Assembly (NCBI RefSeq): GCF_000317575.1
Contig: NC_019748.1
Location: 2,186,001-2,250,000, forward strand
From: Stanieria cyanosphaera PCC 7437
GTDB taxonomy: Bacteria; Cyanobacteriota; Cyanobacteriia; Cyanobacteriales; Xenococcaceae
Direction of reading: 5' to 3'
Length of the DNA: 64,000 nucleotides
The notes beneath the pieces are model-generated. The model searched no databases. It was not told where the DNA came from and was given only the letters and a program-made list of their open reading frames with translations. A program made the translations under genes and the position numbers. Shown here in pieces: positions 56,444 through 64,000 of the stretch (within the stretch, counting starts at the first letter, position 1; every line of letters begins with the position of its first letter).

Positions 56444-57952
56444 ATGAAATCCTCACTAGTTATTCTTTATCACCGCGAACCTTACGATGAAGTTGTTAAA
56501 GATGGGAAAATACAATATTTACCAAAGAAAAGCCCCAATGGAATTTTACCTACCCTGAAAAGTTTTTTTGCCGATGTTAATCAAGGAACTTGGGTAGCGT
56601 GGAAACAAGTCAGTGTTAAACAAAAAGCCGACTTCCAATCTTTAGTCAACATCGAAGGAGAAGGCAACTATAACGTTAGACGTATTCCCCTCACTCCAGA
56701 TCAAGTTAAACATTTTTATCACATCACATCCAAAGAAGCTTTTTGGCCAATTCTGCACTCCTTTCCTTATCATTTTGCCTACGAATCTTCTGATTGGGAA
56801 AATTTTCACACAATTAATCGTTTGTTTGCCGAAGCTGCCTGTGAAGAAGCTGCCGATGATGCTTTAATCTGGATTCATGATTACAATCTTTGGTTAGTTC
56901 CCTACTATATTCGCAAAATCAAACCAAACGCCAGAATTGCCTTTTTCCATCACACACCCTTCCCTTCAGTAGATATTTTCAATATTCTGCCTTGGCGTGA
57001 AGAAATTGTGGAAAGTCTCCTCTGTTGTGATGTGGTTGGTTTCCATATTCCTCGTTATTCAGAAAACTTTGTCAATGTTGCCCGCAGTCTTAAACCAGTA
57101 GAAATTGTGCAAAAAGAAGCCGTATCTGGACATTTAACCCCAGTCGGTACGGCTTTAGCTGAACCAGAAGTAGTTACTCAGCTACGCTACAAAGAACAAT
57201 TGGTTAAAATCGATGCTTTTCCTGTCGGTACTAATCCCCAACACATTCTATCGGTTTTAAAACAACCAGAAGCCCAAAAGCGACTTACCGAAATCAAAGC
57301 GGAATTACAAGGACGCAAGTTAATTATTGCAGCAGGAAGAGTAGACTACGTTAAAGGTAACAAAGAAAAATTAGAAGCCTTTGGTCGTCTTTTAGATCGT
57401 CGTCCCGACTTACACGGCAAAATTCATTTAGTGATGACTTGCGTACAAGCTGCTGACGGAATGCGAGTGTATAAAAATGCTCAATCTCAGATCGAACAGT
57501 TAGTCGGTAAAATTAATGGACGCTATGCCAAACTCAACTGGACACCAATTCTGCTCTTTACTCAACCGATACCTTTAACTGAATTATTGTGTTATTACAA
57601 AGCAGCAGATATTTGTTGGACTACACCTCTACGAGACGGATTAAACTTAGTAGCTAAAGAATATATTGTGGCTCAAGAAGGCAATGGTGGAGCTTTGATC
57701 TTATCAGAGTTCGTTGGTGCAGCGGTAGAATTACCTGAAGCTATTTTAACTAATCCTTATTCTCTTGATCGCATGGATGAAGCCCTAGATAGAGCTTTAG
57801 CGATGTCACCAGAGGAAAAACAAGCACGAATGCAGAAGATGTATCAAACTGTAACTCAATACGATGTGAAGTATTGGGCAGATCGTTTGTTAGATCAATT
57901 TAAGCATCTTAAGCACGAAACAGTTGTAGAAAAAGAGCCAATTTTGGTTTAA
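56444..57952 (+). CDS. ggpS: Glucosylglycerol-phosphate synthase
   Basis: A 502-residue GT20-family enzyme joining ADP-glucose and glycerol 3-phosphate, the committed step of glucosylglycerol synthesis. It resembles trehalose-phosphate synthases (WIHDYNLWLVPYYIRK, FFHHTPFPSVDIFNILPW, GRVDYVKGNKEKLEAFGRLL, PLRDGLNLVAKEY), but the N-terminus MKSSLVILYHREPYDEV and context are GgpS-type. It has no phosphatase domain; GgpP would be elsewhere. Confidence 0.93.
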   Translation: MKSSLVILYHREPYDEVVKDGKIQYLPKKSPNGILPTLKSFFADVNQGTWVAWKQVSVKQKADFQSLVNIEGEGNYNVRRIPLTPDQVKHFYHITSKEAFWPILHSFPYHFAYESSDWENFHTINRLFAEAACEEAADDALIWIHDYNLWLVPYYIRKIKPNARIAFFHHTPFPSVDIFNILPWREEIVESLLCCDVVGFHIPRYSENFVNVARSLKPVEIVQKEAVSGHLTPVGTALAEPEVVTQLRYKEQLVKIDAFPVGTNPQHILSVLKQPEAQKRLTEIKAELQGRKLIIAAGRVDYVKGNKEKLEAFGRLLDRRPDLHGKIHLVMTCVQAADGMRVYKNAQSQIEQLVGKINGRYAKLNWTPILLFTQPIPLTELLCYYKAADICWTTPLRDGLNLVAKEYIVAQEGNGGALILSEFVGAAVELPEAILTNPYSLDRMDEALDRALAMSPEEKQARMQKMYQTVTQYDVKYWADRLLDQFKHLKHETVVEKEPILV

Positions 57953-57988
57953 TTTTTTAAAATAATCTTATAACTGATAACTGATTAG

Positions 57989-58024
57989 GTGCGTTAGAAA
58001 GAAATTGATAACGCGCTTTTTTTT
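57989..58024 (+). terminator. Rho-independent terminator of ggpS
   Basis: An 8-bp stem GTGCGTTA / TAACGCGC with a 12-nt loop is followed directly by eight T residues, 36 bp after the ggpS stop. The clearest intrinsic terminator in the window. Confidence 0.85.
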
Positions 58025-58137
58025 AAGGATTTTTCTGAATCAAGATAGATGACGGAAGCAAAAGCTTTTGCAAAGATAAGGAAATCAGCAGCAACAGATT
58101 TCAAAAATTTATAAATGATTCATCATAACTAACAATT

Positions 58138-59802
58138 ATGCGAAATTTTAATCAAATTCAATCAACTAACTACGATCTAATTATTATTGGTGGCGGAATT
58201 AATGGCGCTGGAGTTGCTAGAGATGCTGCTTTACGAGGCTTAAAAACTATTTTGATTGAAAAAGGTGATTTTGCTGGCGGTACTTCTAGTTGGTCGACTC
58301 GTTTAATTCATGGAGGTTTACGCTATCTAGAATATTTTGAATTTCCTTTAGTCAGAGAATCTTTACAAGAAAGAGAAATTTTATTACGCACTGCACCCCA
58401 TTTAGTTCATCCTTTATTATTAACTATTCCCATTTATCGCGATCGCTCTCGTCCTTACTGGAAGATTTGGGCAGGCATGATTCTCTACGATATCTTGAGT
58501 TTTGATAAGACTTTACCTCTTCATCGTATGTTACCCAAGGTTCAGTTTGAACAGTTATTTCGTCATGTAGACCGCGACGATCTTGCTGGTGGGGCGCAGT
58601 ATTATGATGGTCAAGTTGCTTTGGCAGAAAGATTGTGTCTGGAAAACATTTTAGCTGCCCAAGAAGCTGGGGCAACGGTGTTAAATTATGTCGAAGTAAC
58701 TCAACTGCCAATTGAAGACAACCGTATTAATCAGTTAATTTGTCAGGATAAATTAACGGGAGAAGAATTTATTGTTACAAGTAATCAAAATGCAGTAGTT
58801 ATTAATACTTCTGGCCCTTGGGTAGACCGAGTTTGTCAGTTAGACAATGGTAAAAGTGCGATCGCTCTTACTCGTAAAATTGGTGGTACTAAAGGCAGCC
58901 ATATTATTGTTCCGCCTTTCCCTGGCGCACCAGAAACTACTTTATACGTCGAGGCAAAATCTGATGGTCGTCCTTTCTTTATTGTCCCTTGGTTGGGAAT
59001 GTATTTGATCGGAACTACGGATATTCCTTTTACGGGAGATTTAGACCGTATTAAGGCAGAAGACGAAGAAATTGATTATTTAATTCAAGAAACTAACAAT
59101 ATCATTCCCACAGCCAATTTAGCTCGTAAGGATATCAAATTTACCTATTCGGGAGTGCGTCCTTTACCCAATCAAGAAGGTAAGAAACCAGGCAGTATTA
59201 CTCGTAAACATATTCTGTTCGATCACACTAAAGAAGGAGTGAACAATCTTATTTCTTTAATTGGCGGTAAGTTAACTACCTATCGTCATGTGGGAGAAGA
59301 AATGGTTGATGCTGCTTTCAAGAAAATGAAACAACCAGCTAAACCCTGTCAGACAGATAAAATACCTTTACCAGGGTGTATCTTTCCTAACGATCCTAGA
59401 ATTTCTGAAGCGATCCAAGATTATCGTTATATTTTACCTGTCAACACCATTAATTACCTCTTTTCGGTTTATGGTGCTAAAGCTATTGAAGTCTTAGCTT
59501 TAATCGATCAAGATTCTGAATTAGCTCAACCTTTGACACCCGAATTACCTGACATTAAAGCCCAAATTGTTTATGCAGTGCGTGCAGAATTAGCTCATAC
59601 TTTAGTAGATATTGCTCGTCGTCGCACCACGTTAGCAATGACAGGCAATTATGGATTGAATTTATTACCTGTTATGACAGAAATATTGAAAAAATACTGT
59701 GGTTGGAGTCAAACCAAATGCGATCGCTCGTGCCAAGCATATCGGACTTATATGGAAGAGAATTGTATTCCCGATTTTGAATTGTCTCTAGCAATGAAGT
59801 GA
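58138..59802 (+). CDS. glpD: Glycerol-3-phosphate dehydrogenase (FAD, quinone-linked)
   Basis: A 554-residue membrane-associated flavoenzyme oxidising glycerol 3-phosphate to DHAP. The N-terminal FAD-binding fold is IIGGGINGAGVARDAALRGL with the following GTSSWSTRLIHGGLRYLE; a mid-protein GTTDIPF and a C-terminal extension are present. Glycerol released from glucosylglycerol by GghA can return to metabolism through it, and Synechocystis also keeps glycerol genes in this locus. It is separated from ggpS by a terminator. Confidence 0.93.
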   Translation: MRNFNQIQSTNYDLIIIGGGINGAGVARDAALRGLKTILIEKGDFAGGTSSWSTRLIHGGLRYLEYFEFPLVRESLQEREILLRTAPHLVHPLLLTIPIYRDRSRPYWKIWAGMILYDILSFDKTLPLHRMLPKVQFEQLFRHVDRDDLAGGAQYYDGQVALAERLCLENILAAQEAGATVLNYVEVTQLPIEDNRINQLICQDKLTGEEFIVTSNQNAVVINTSGPWVDRVCQLDNGKSAIALTRKIGGTKGSHIIVPPFPGAPETTLYVEAKSDGRPFFIVPWLGMYLIGTTDIPFTGDLDRIKAEDEEIDYLIQETNNIIPTANLARKDIKFTYSGVRPLPNQEGKKPGSITRKHILFDHTKEGVNNLISLIGGKLTTYRHVGEEMVDAAFKKMKQPAKPCQTDKIPLPGCIFPNDPRISEAIQDYRYILPVNTINYLFSVYGAKAIEVLALIDQDSELAQPLTPELPDIKAQIVYAVRAELAHTLVDIARRRTTLAMTGNYGLNLLPVMTEILKKYCGWSQTKCDRSCQAYRTYMEENCIPDFELSLAMK

Positions 59803-59837
59803 TACCATCAAAATTAATAGAATAACTTCTTGTAGTG

Positions 59838-60095
59838 ATGCCAGATTCAATCATGTATCAAGAGGATGCATTTGTCGTCCTCGAACCAGATCGAAGCGAA
59901 CAATTTCTTTCCCCAGAAGAATTAAAAAACAAACTCAAACAGATTCTGTTGTCGGAGGGATTTGAAATACCTAGAGAGTTAAACAAATTTGATTCGGTAG
60001 ATTTACAAGCCGAATATTTAATGAATAATTATTTTGAATTAGATCTCGGAGCAGGTCTATATTTACAGTGGTATGTAATTAGACTTGAAAAATAA
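59838..60095 (+). CDS. Chlororespiratory reduction protein 7 (Crr7-like)
   Basis: An 85-residue protein: MYQEDAFVVLEPDRSEQFLSPEELKNKL, RELNKFDSVDLQAEYLMN and GLYLQWYVIRLEK match the CRR7 family, found in cyanobacteria and plants. In plants CRR7 is needed for NDH accumulation in chloroplasts. A GTG 3 bp upstream is an alternative start. It follows glpD by 35 bp and may be cotranscribed. Confidence 0.82.
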   Translation: MPDSIMYQEDAFVVLEPDRSEQFLSPEELKNKLKQILLSEGFEIPRELNKFDSVDLQAEYLMNNYFELDLGAGLYLQWYVIRLEK

Positions 60096-60231
60096 TAAGA
60101 AGCAATTAAAACAAGATTGGGAAGTTAGCGAAAAATTTAGCAGTCTCATCTCAACTACACTGCGGTCTCGATTACTAACAACCCAACCATAAACGAATTC
60201 TTGCTCTTCTTGTTAGTTTACAGCCGTGGAA

Positions 60232-60435
60232 TCATTTGATAATTAAATTATTAAACGTGTCCCAATTTAAATTTGGTTGTTGCTCAATTGTTTTGATAAT
60301 TCCAGCCTGATTAAAAGAAAAATAATTAGATTGCTCTAGCCGTTGAACTTGTGCTTCGTGCGTTTTTTGTGAATAAAAACCCAATAAAGTCAAACCAAAG
60401 ACGACACTCATAATTATTTTAGTTATGCGTGTCAA
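60232..60435 (-). CDS. Small single-pass membrane protein
   Basis: A 67-residue protein from TTG at 60435 (LTRITKIIMSVVFGLTLLGFYS), chosen because a perfect AGGAGG lies 10 nt upstream; a GTG 9 bp further upstream is too close to that site. One membrane helix (about 4-21), then a polar tail (QKTHEAQVQRLEQSNYFSFNQAGII). No known family. Divergent from nothing obvious; coding is supported mainly by the ribosome binding site. Confidence 0.5.
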   Translation of the reverse strand: MTRITKIIMSVVFGLTLLGFYSQKTHEAQVQRLEQSNYFSFNQAGIIKTIEQQPNLNWDTFNNLIIK

Positions 60436-60554
60436 AAAAAACACACCTCCTGAATTTATTACTCTACTATTTCAACCTACACAAAAAAAGAGTTCGTTTT
60501 TATCCTCTTTAAGGTAGATTCGTAAATCTATCAAAAGTAATAAATCAGAAAAAT

Positions 60555-61058
60555 TTAAAATTCATAGTAAGGATTGTATGATATATCTGTGTTTCCATAA
60601 TCAATTCCCATTTTATGTAGCTCTGAGGTTATTTGACTTCTGTGATGGGTTTGATGGTTAAACATCTGCACGTAATAGAAAGATCTCGACACTTTTCTAT
60701 TTCTTTTCAATCTTTCACTCCAAAACTCGAAAATCTCATCGAGCCAAGTTTGAGAAAATACTTGAGATTCGCGAACAAGTTTTTCATCAAACTCAAAACG
60801 CGCAGCTTTTAATTCACTGTATTCAGAATATGGGGTAAATTCTGGATTAAATTCTGGAAGACTTTTTGTATGTATAAAAAAATAAATAGCTTCATCGATA
60901 TTAATAATGTGATTCAAGGTTTTAAAAATTGAATCAAAAAACATTCCCCTATTTAAACGCAGTTGTTCGTCACTTAACTCATCACAAATTTTGAAAAGGC
61001 TTTCGTTCTGCCACTTGTTGTACAGAGCCATTGTCTTGAAGAAGTTTGACGTAATCAT
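60555..61058 (-). CDS. DinB family protein
   Basis: A 167-residue four-helix-bundle protein of the DinB/YfiT superfamily, starting at MITSNFFKTMALYNKWQN (an upstream ATG adds 6 residues). The three metal-binding histidines are visible: LNHIINIDEA near residue 48 and FNHQTHHRSQ near 134-138. Many members act as metal-dependent thiol transferases; the substrate is unknown. Named after damage-inducible B. subtilis DinB. Confidence 0.85.
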   Translation of the reverse strand: MITSNFFKTMALYNKWQNESLFKICDELSDEQLRLNRGMFFDSIFKTLNHIINIDEAIYFFIHTKSLPEFNPEFTPYSEYSELKAARFEFDEKLVRESQVFSQTWLDEIFEFWSERLKRNRKVSRSFYYVQMFNHQTHHRSQITSELHKMGIDYGNTDISYNPYYEF

Positions 61059-61352
61059 GATTCTTGCTCTAGGCATTTGAGTAGCAATTGTACAAAAAAC
61101 AACGTTAAAGCTGTAAGCCTTCTACAGCAAAGGTTTCAAAAATTACAACTGCGATCGCTCGAAATTGGTCAATACGAGCATCAACCTAAACAGCATCATA
61201 AAAATGAATCGAGAATAATTCGAGATGAAGTATAAGCAACAACAGTAAATTTAGGTTAGTAATAACTAATGACAGATGACAAAAAATAAAAAACTAATAA
61301 ATCTTAAAACATAAACTCTTACTTTTGTCTGTCTTATCAACTCATTAAAACT

Positions 61353-62690
61353 GTGTTTACCAAACAAAAAATATTACAAACAAAATATCTACTACAACAA
61401 CAGTTAGGACATACCTCAGCAGGACATCAAACTTGGCTAGCAAAAGATTTAAACACTAACGAGAAAGTAACTATCAAACTGTTAGCTTTCAGTTCTCAAA
61501 TGCACTCAAAAGAATTAAAACTCTTTCAAAGAGAAGCACAAATATTACAAAGTTTGAAACATCCTCGTATTCCCAAATATAGAGATTATTTCACTCTCAA
61601 TCGGCAATTAGATAATGGTGTGATTTGGTTTGCATTAGTACAAGATTATATTCCTGGTTTTTCTCTACAAGAATTATTAGAACAGCATCAACTTTTTGAT
61701 GAAGAAAAAATTAGAACAATTGCCAAAGAAATTCTAGAAATTTTGATTTATCTTCATGAATTAAATCCTCCTGTACTTCATCGCGATCTTAAACCCAGTA
61801 ATTTAATTTTAGGAGAAGACGAACAAATTTATTTAATTGATTTTGGTGCAGTACAAATACAAACAACAGTTTCAGGAACAACTTTTACTGTAGTTGGAAC
61901 TGCTGGTTATGCGCCTTTAGAACAGTTTTGGGGACGCGCAGTTCCTGCTTCCGATTTATATGCTTTGGGGATTACTTTGATTCATTTATTAACAGGAATT
62001 TCACCTGCAAATTTACCTTATCAAGATTCTCGCGTTCAGTTTCGCCATCTCGTTAATCTTAAACCCGATTTGATTAATTGGTTGGAAATAATTACAGAAT
62101 TATCTGTAGAAAAGCGTTTTCCTAACGCTAAAATTGCTTTAGAGGCTTTAAGTTCTGATCAAGATATTGATACCTCAACAAGTAAAGAATCACCGAATCA
62201 AAAATCTTTAAATCTCAAACCAGAAAAAAGTTTAATTGAACTGAACCAAGAACAAAGACGATTAAATATTAAAATTCCAGCAGGTGGATTAGCCAGATTT
62301 AATGAAATTTTTAATGCTGGTTGTAGAGGATTGATTTTTTATTTTGTATTATTTTCTTTGAGTTTATTAATTAGTATTTTTATTCCTTATATTGGATTGT
62401 GTCTAATCTCGTTTGTTTTTATTTATATTGTTCTTTTATGCGGAACTAAAACAGAAATTAGTTTTGAATCTAATAGTTTTCAAATCAAGAGAAAGTTTTT
62501 AATTAAAAAATATGGTAAGCAAAGCTGCCCTAACTCTATAATTGTAGATATTTTTATTCAGCGTACTGGCTCTATTTTTCAAGTCAATATTCGGACAACC
62601 AATCATACCTATAATCTTGGTGGTGCTTTGAGTCAAGACGAAGCTATTTGGCTAGTACAAGAAATCAAACAATGGTTAGTTGATAGTTGA
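61353..62690 (+). CDS. Serine/threonine protein kinase with C-terminal membrane domain
   Basis: A 445-residue protein starting with GTG. A Hanks-type kinase domain occupies about 10-270: VTIKLL (Lys), ALVQDYIPGFSL, the catalytic HRDLKPSN, and LIDFGAV (a variant of DFG). The glycine loop is weak (LGHTSAGHQTW). A linker is followed by two membrane helices (about 325-370, IFYFVLFSLSLLISIFIPYIG) and a C-terminal beta-rich cytosolic domain (FESNSFQIKRKF). This is the common cyanobacterial kinase type, with phosphorylation targets unknown. Confidence 0.88.
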   Translation: MFTKQKILQTKYLLQQQLGHTSAGHQTWLAKDLNTNEKVTIKLLAFSSQMHSKELKLFQREAQILQSLKHPRIPKYRDYFTLNRQLDNGVIWFALVQDYIPGFSLQELLEQHQLFDEEKIRTIAKEILEILIYLHELNPPVLHRDLKPSNLILGEDEQIYLIDFGAVQIQTTVSGTTFTVVGTAGYAPLEQFWGRAVPASDLYALGITLIHLLTGISPANLPYQDSRVQFRHLVNLKPDLINWLEIITELSVEKRFPNAKIALEALSSDQDIDTSTSKESPNQKSLNLKPEKSLIELNQEQRRLNIKIPAGGLARFNEIFNAGCRGLIFYFVLFSLSLLISIFIPYIGLCLISFVFIYIVLLCGTKTEISFESNSFQIKRKFLIKKYGKQSCPNSIIVDIFIQRTGSIFQVNIRTTNHTYNLGGALSQDEAIWLVQEIKQWLVDS

Positions 62691-62881
62691 TGGTTGAGAC
62701 CTACGGTAGTGCGCTTCGCTTATGTTAATTGTTGATTATTCATCTCTCATAATTAGTAATTAGTAATTAGTAATTACTAACTGATAACTAATATCAGACT
62801 CAACCTATTAAAATTTTAGCCAGATCGGAATTATCTTACTAATCTTTGATTTATCAAATATTTAATCATCAAGTCTTTTAA
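62691..62881. other. Intergenic repeat stretch
   Basis: Contains TTGTTGATTATTCATCTCTCATAATTAG-like sequence and four tandem TAATTAG(T) units followed by TAATTACTAACTGATAACT, closely matching the right part of the element at 41609. Convergent genes on both sides. Confidence 0.5.
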
Positions 62882-63853
62882 TTAAGAAGATTTTTTCTGA
62901 GATTTAATTCGCTCAATTTCTTGTTGTAATTCTTCTAATTGACGCTGTAATTCTTCTACTTCGGTCGGCGTTTCTTCAACTTTTACTTCTACTGAACCTT
63001 CTGCCCCAACTCTTTGATAATTACCTTGTTTGATTTGTTGATATTCTGAAGAGGTTGCCCATTGTTGTAAATAATGCAATCTTTCGACAGGAAAAGGATG
63101 ACTTAAAAAAGTACCATTTCCGCCATTATAAATTAAAAATTTATAAATTTGATTCAAGCTATCTCGGTCTAGTTCTTGATAATTTTCCGCTTGTTTTTTA
63201 AACTCTTTTAAACTAATTTCATGAGCGTATTTCTTACTTCCTCCCGCCAATTTCATCATAGTTTTAATAATAGGCTCAAGGTCATCCATAACTAATAAAG
63301 CAGCCCGATCCGCAGATAATTCAGCTTTTCTACGCCATTCATAAAAGGCATAAATTAAACCACTACTAATTAAATTACCAAATCCTAAAGTTAATTCTCC
63401 TAGTAAAGAAGCAGCCCCCATCACCCAAATTGCCATCTGAATTAAAATGGTATGCTCACATTTAATATGTCCTAATTCATGGGCTAAAACAGTTCGTAAT
63501 TCTGCCTCATCCATTAAGTCTAGAATTTCACTATTGACCACAATATAAGGTTCGTTACGTCCTAAAGCGTAACTATTAGCTAAGGGATTTTGATCGACAT
63601 AAACAATTGGTTCAGGGGAAATATCTAAGTCTCGAACACATTCCCGAAAAATACCGTAGAGAGTCGAGTATTGCCTTACACCTGCCTGAATACAATTACC
63701 TAGAAGATAGATATTTTGTGGACGTTCGTAAAAATATTTAACAAAATTACTTGCTACTAAGTCAAACCCAGGAACACCGCGTAAGGTTTGTTCAGCTTGA
63801 TAGTCAAGAGGATGTCGAAAAGCTTCACTAGATATTCCAGTATAAGTAGGCAT
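62882..63853 (-). CDS. M48 family zinc metalloprotease
   Basis: A 323-residue protease with the zinc-binding HELGH (His125-His129) and a downstream ELSADRAAL glutamate ligand. Two hydrophobic helices (about 133-175) place it at the membrane, like HtpX/Ste24 relatives that degrade misfolded membrane proteins. The last 45 residues form a Glu-rich coiled coil (EVEELQRQLEELQQEIERI). The gene is complete; the 147 bp after its start, up to the window edge, contain one HIP1 site and nothing else I can identify. Confidence 0.9.
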   Translation of the reverse strand: MPTYTGISSEAFRHPLDYQAEQTLRGVPGFDLVASNFVKYFYERPQNIYLLGNCIQAGVRQYSTLYGIFRECVRDLDISPEPIVYVDQNPLANSYALGRNEPYIVVNSEILDLMDEAELRTVLAHELGHIKCEHTILIQMAIWVMGAASLLGELTLGFGNLISSGLIYAFYEWRRKAELSADRAALLVMDDLEPIIKTMMKLAGGSKKYAHEISLKEFKKQAENYQELDRDSLNQIYKFLIYNGGNGTFLSHPFPVERLHYLQQWATSSEYQQIKQGNYQRVGAEGSVEVKVEETPTEVEELQRQLEELQQEIERIKSQKKSS

Positions 63854-64000
63854 AAAATAAAAGCGATCGCGAATAGGATAATCAGTGTATATTGTTAAGT
63901 AGAAATACGTAATTTTTATTTTGAATTATTTCTGATCGATGAGTAAAAATTAGGTATCATTATTTAAACTATTTTTTAAAATTTTATTCTCAATGTAAAT

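Noticed and set aside
61077-61235. 52-codon plus-strand frame with a basic helix-like sequence
   Set aside because: TTG start, overlaps the start of dinB on the other strand and matches no family I know; possibly a remnant, but not supportable.

Overview
The window is from a cyanobacterium. It is AT-rich and studded with the HIP1 octamer GCGATCGC. Its genes include cyanobacterial NDH-1 subunit NdhM, Crr7, the SbtA/SbtB bicarbonate system, NarM, KaiABC-type clock proteins, a DUF3181 protein, a two-copy-type small S1 protein and glucosylglycerol genes. The glucosylglycerol genes point to a moderately salt-tolerant (brackish or marine) species. I cannot name the genus from the sequence alone.

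Layout. 1-9.5 kb is housekeeping: a cut-off cytochrome c, TenA, a PGM1-type ATP-grasp peptide ligase, ribokinase, NadA, a DUF1995 protein, pyrophosphatase, NdhM, S1 and a dienelactone-hydrolase-like protein. 9.6-9.8 kb holds a decayed tnpB tail with an IS200/IS605 right end. 10-18 kb carries an SNF2 helicase, a membrane protein with three near-identical 99-bp repeats, an FKBP isomerase, the SRP RNA and PurT. 18.4-25.1 kb carries PII (GlnB), LeuC, an sbtA-sbtB-carbonic anhydrase operon and PNPase. 25.2-32.3 kb is a signalling block on the minus strand: PATAN-REC, pentapeptide repeats, two response regulators and a four-GAF histidine kinase. 33.4-35.5 kb is an accessory patch: an unknown divergent gene pair and a relic integron (attC-like hairpin, truncated peroxiredoxin, truncated IntI-like integrase).

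37.2-40.4 kb is the most unusual region. A Ro60/TROVE protein gene is preceded, on the same strand, by five tandem RNA genes. Most have a tRNA-like acceptor stem and T arm, several also have D and anticodon arms, and each is interrupted by the same ~45-nt hairpin. The hairpin resembles the Ro-binding helix of Y RNAs and shows compensatory changes between copies. I interpret these as tRNA-like Y RNAs (YrlA-like), here as a five-member family. A normal tRNA-Arg(ACG) and a decayed helicase lie upstream.

40.4-45.5 kb carries MoaC, small conserved proteins, a thioredoxin-like [2Fe-2S] ferredoxin and a membrane PAS histidine kinase with an in-frame palindromic insert. 46-50.8 kb is a complete second-type clock cluster: kaiA3-like, kaiB, kaiC and a hybrid kinase. 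50.8-60 kb carries an HtrA protease and the glucosylglycerol locus (gghA divergent from ggpS, then glpD) and Crr7. 60-64 kb ends with a small membrane protein, DinB, a Ser/Thr kinase and an M48 protease.

Intergenic regions are rich in short dispersed repeats: a family of 28-bp palindromes with GTAG...CTAC ends, elements with TATAGC(A/G)GTTCTC ends, and a 107-bp MITE-like element with a 7-bp target duplication. All family assignments are from recognition of sequence motifs; no search was run.
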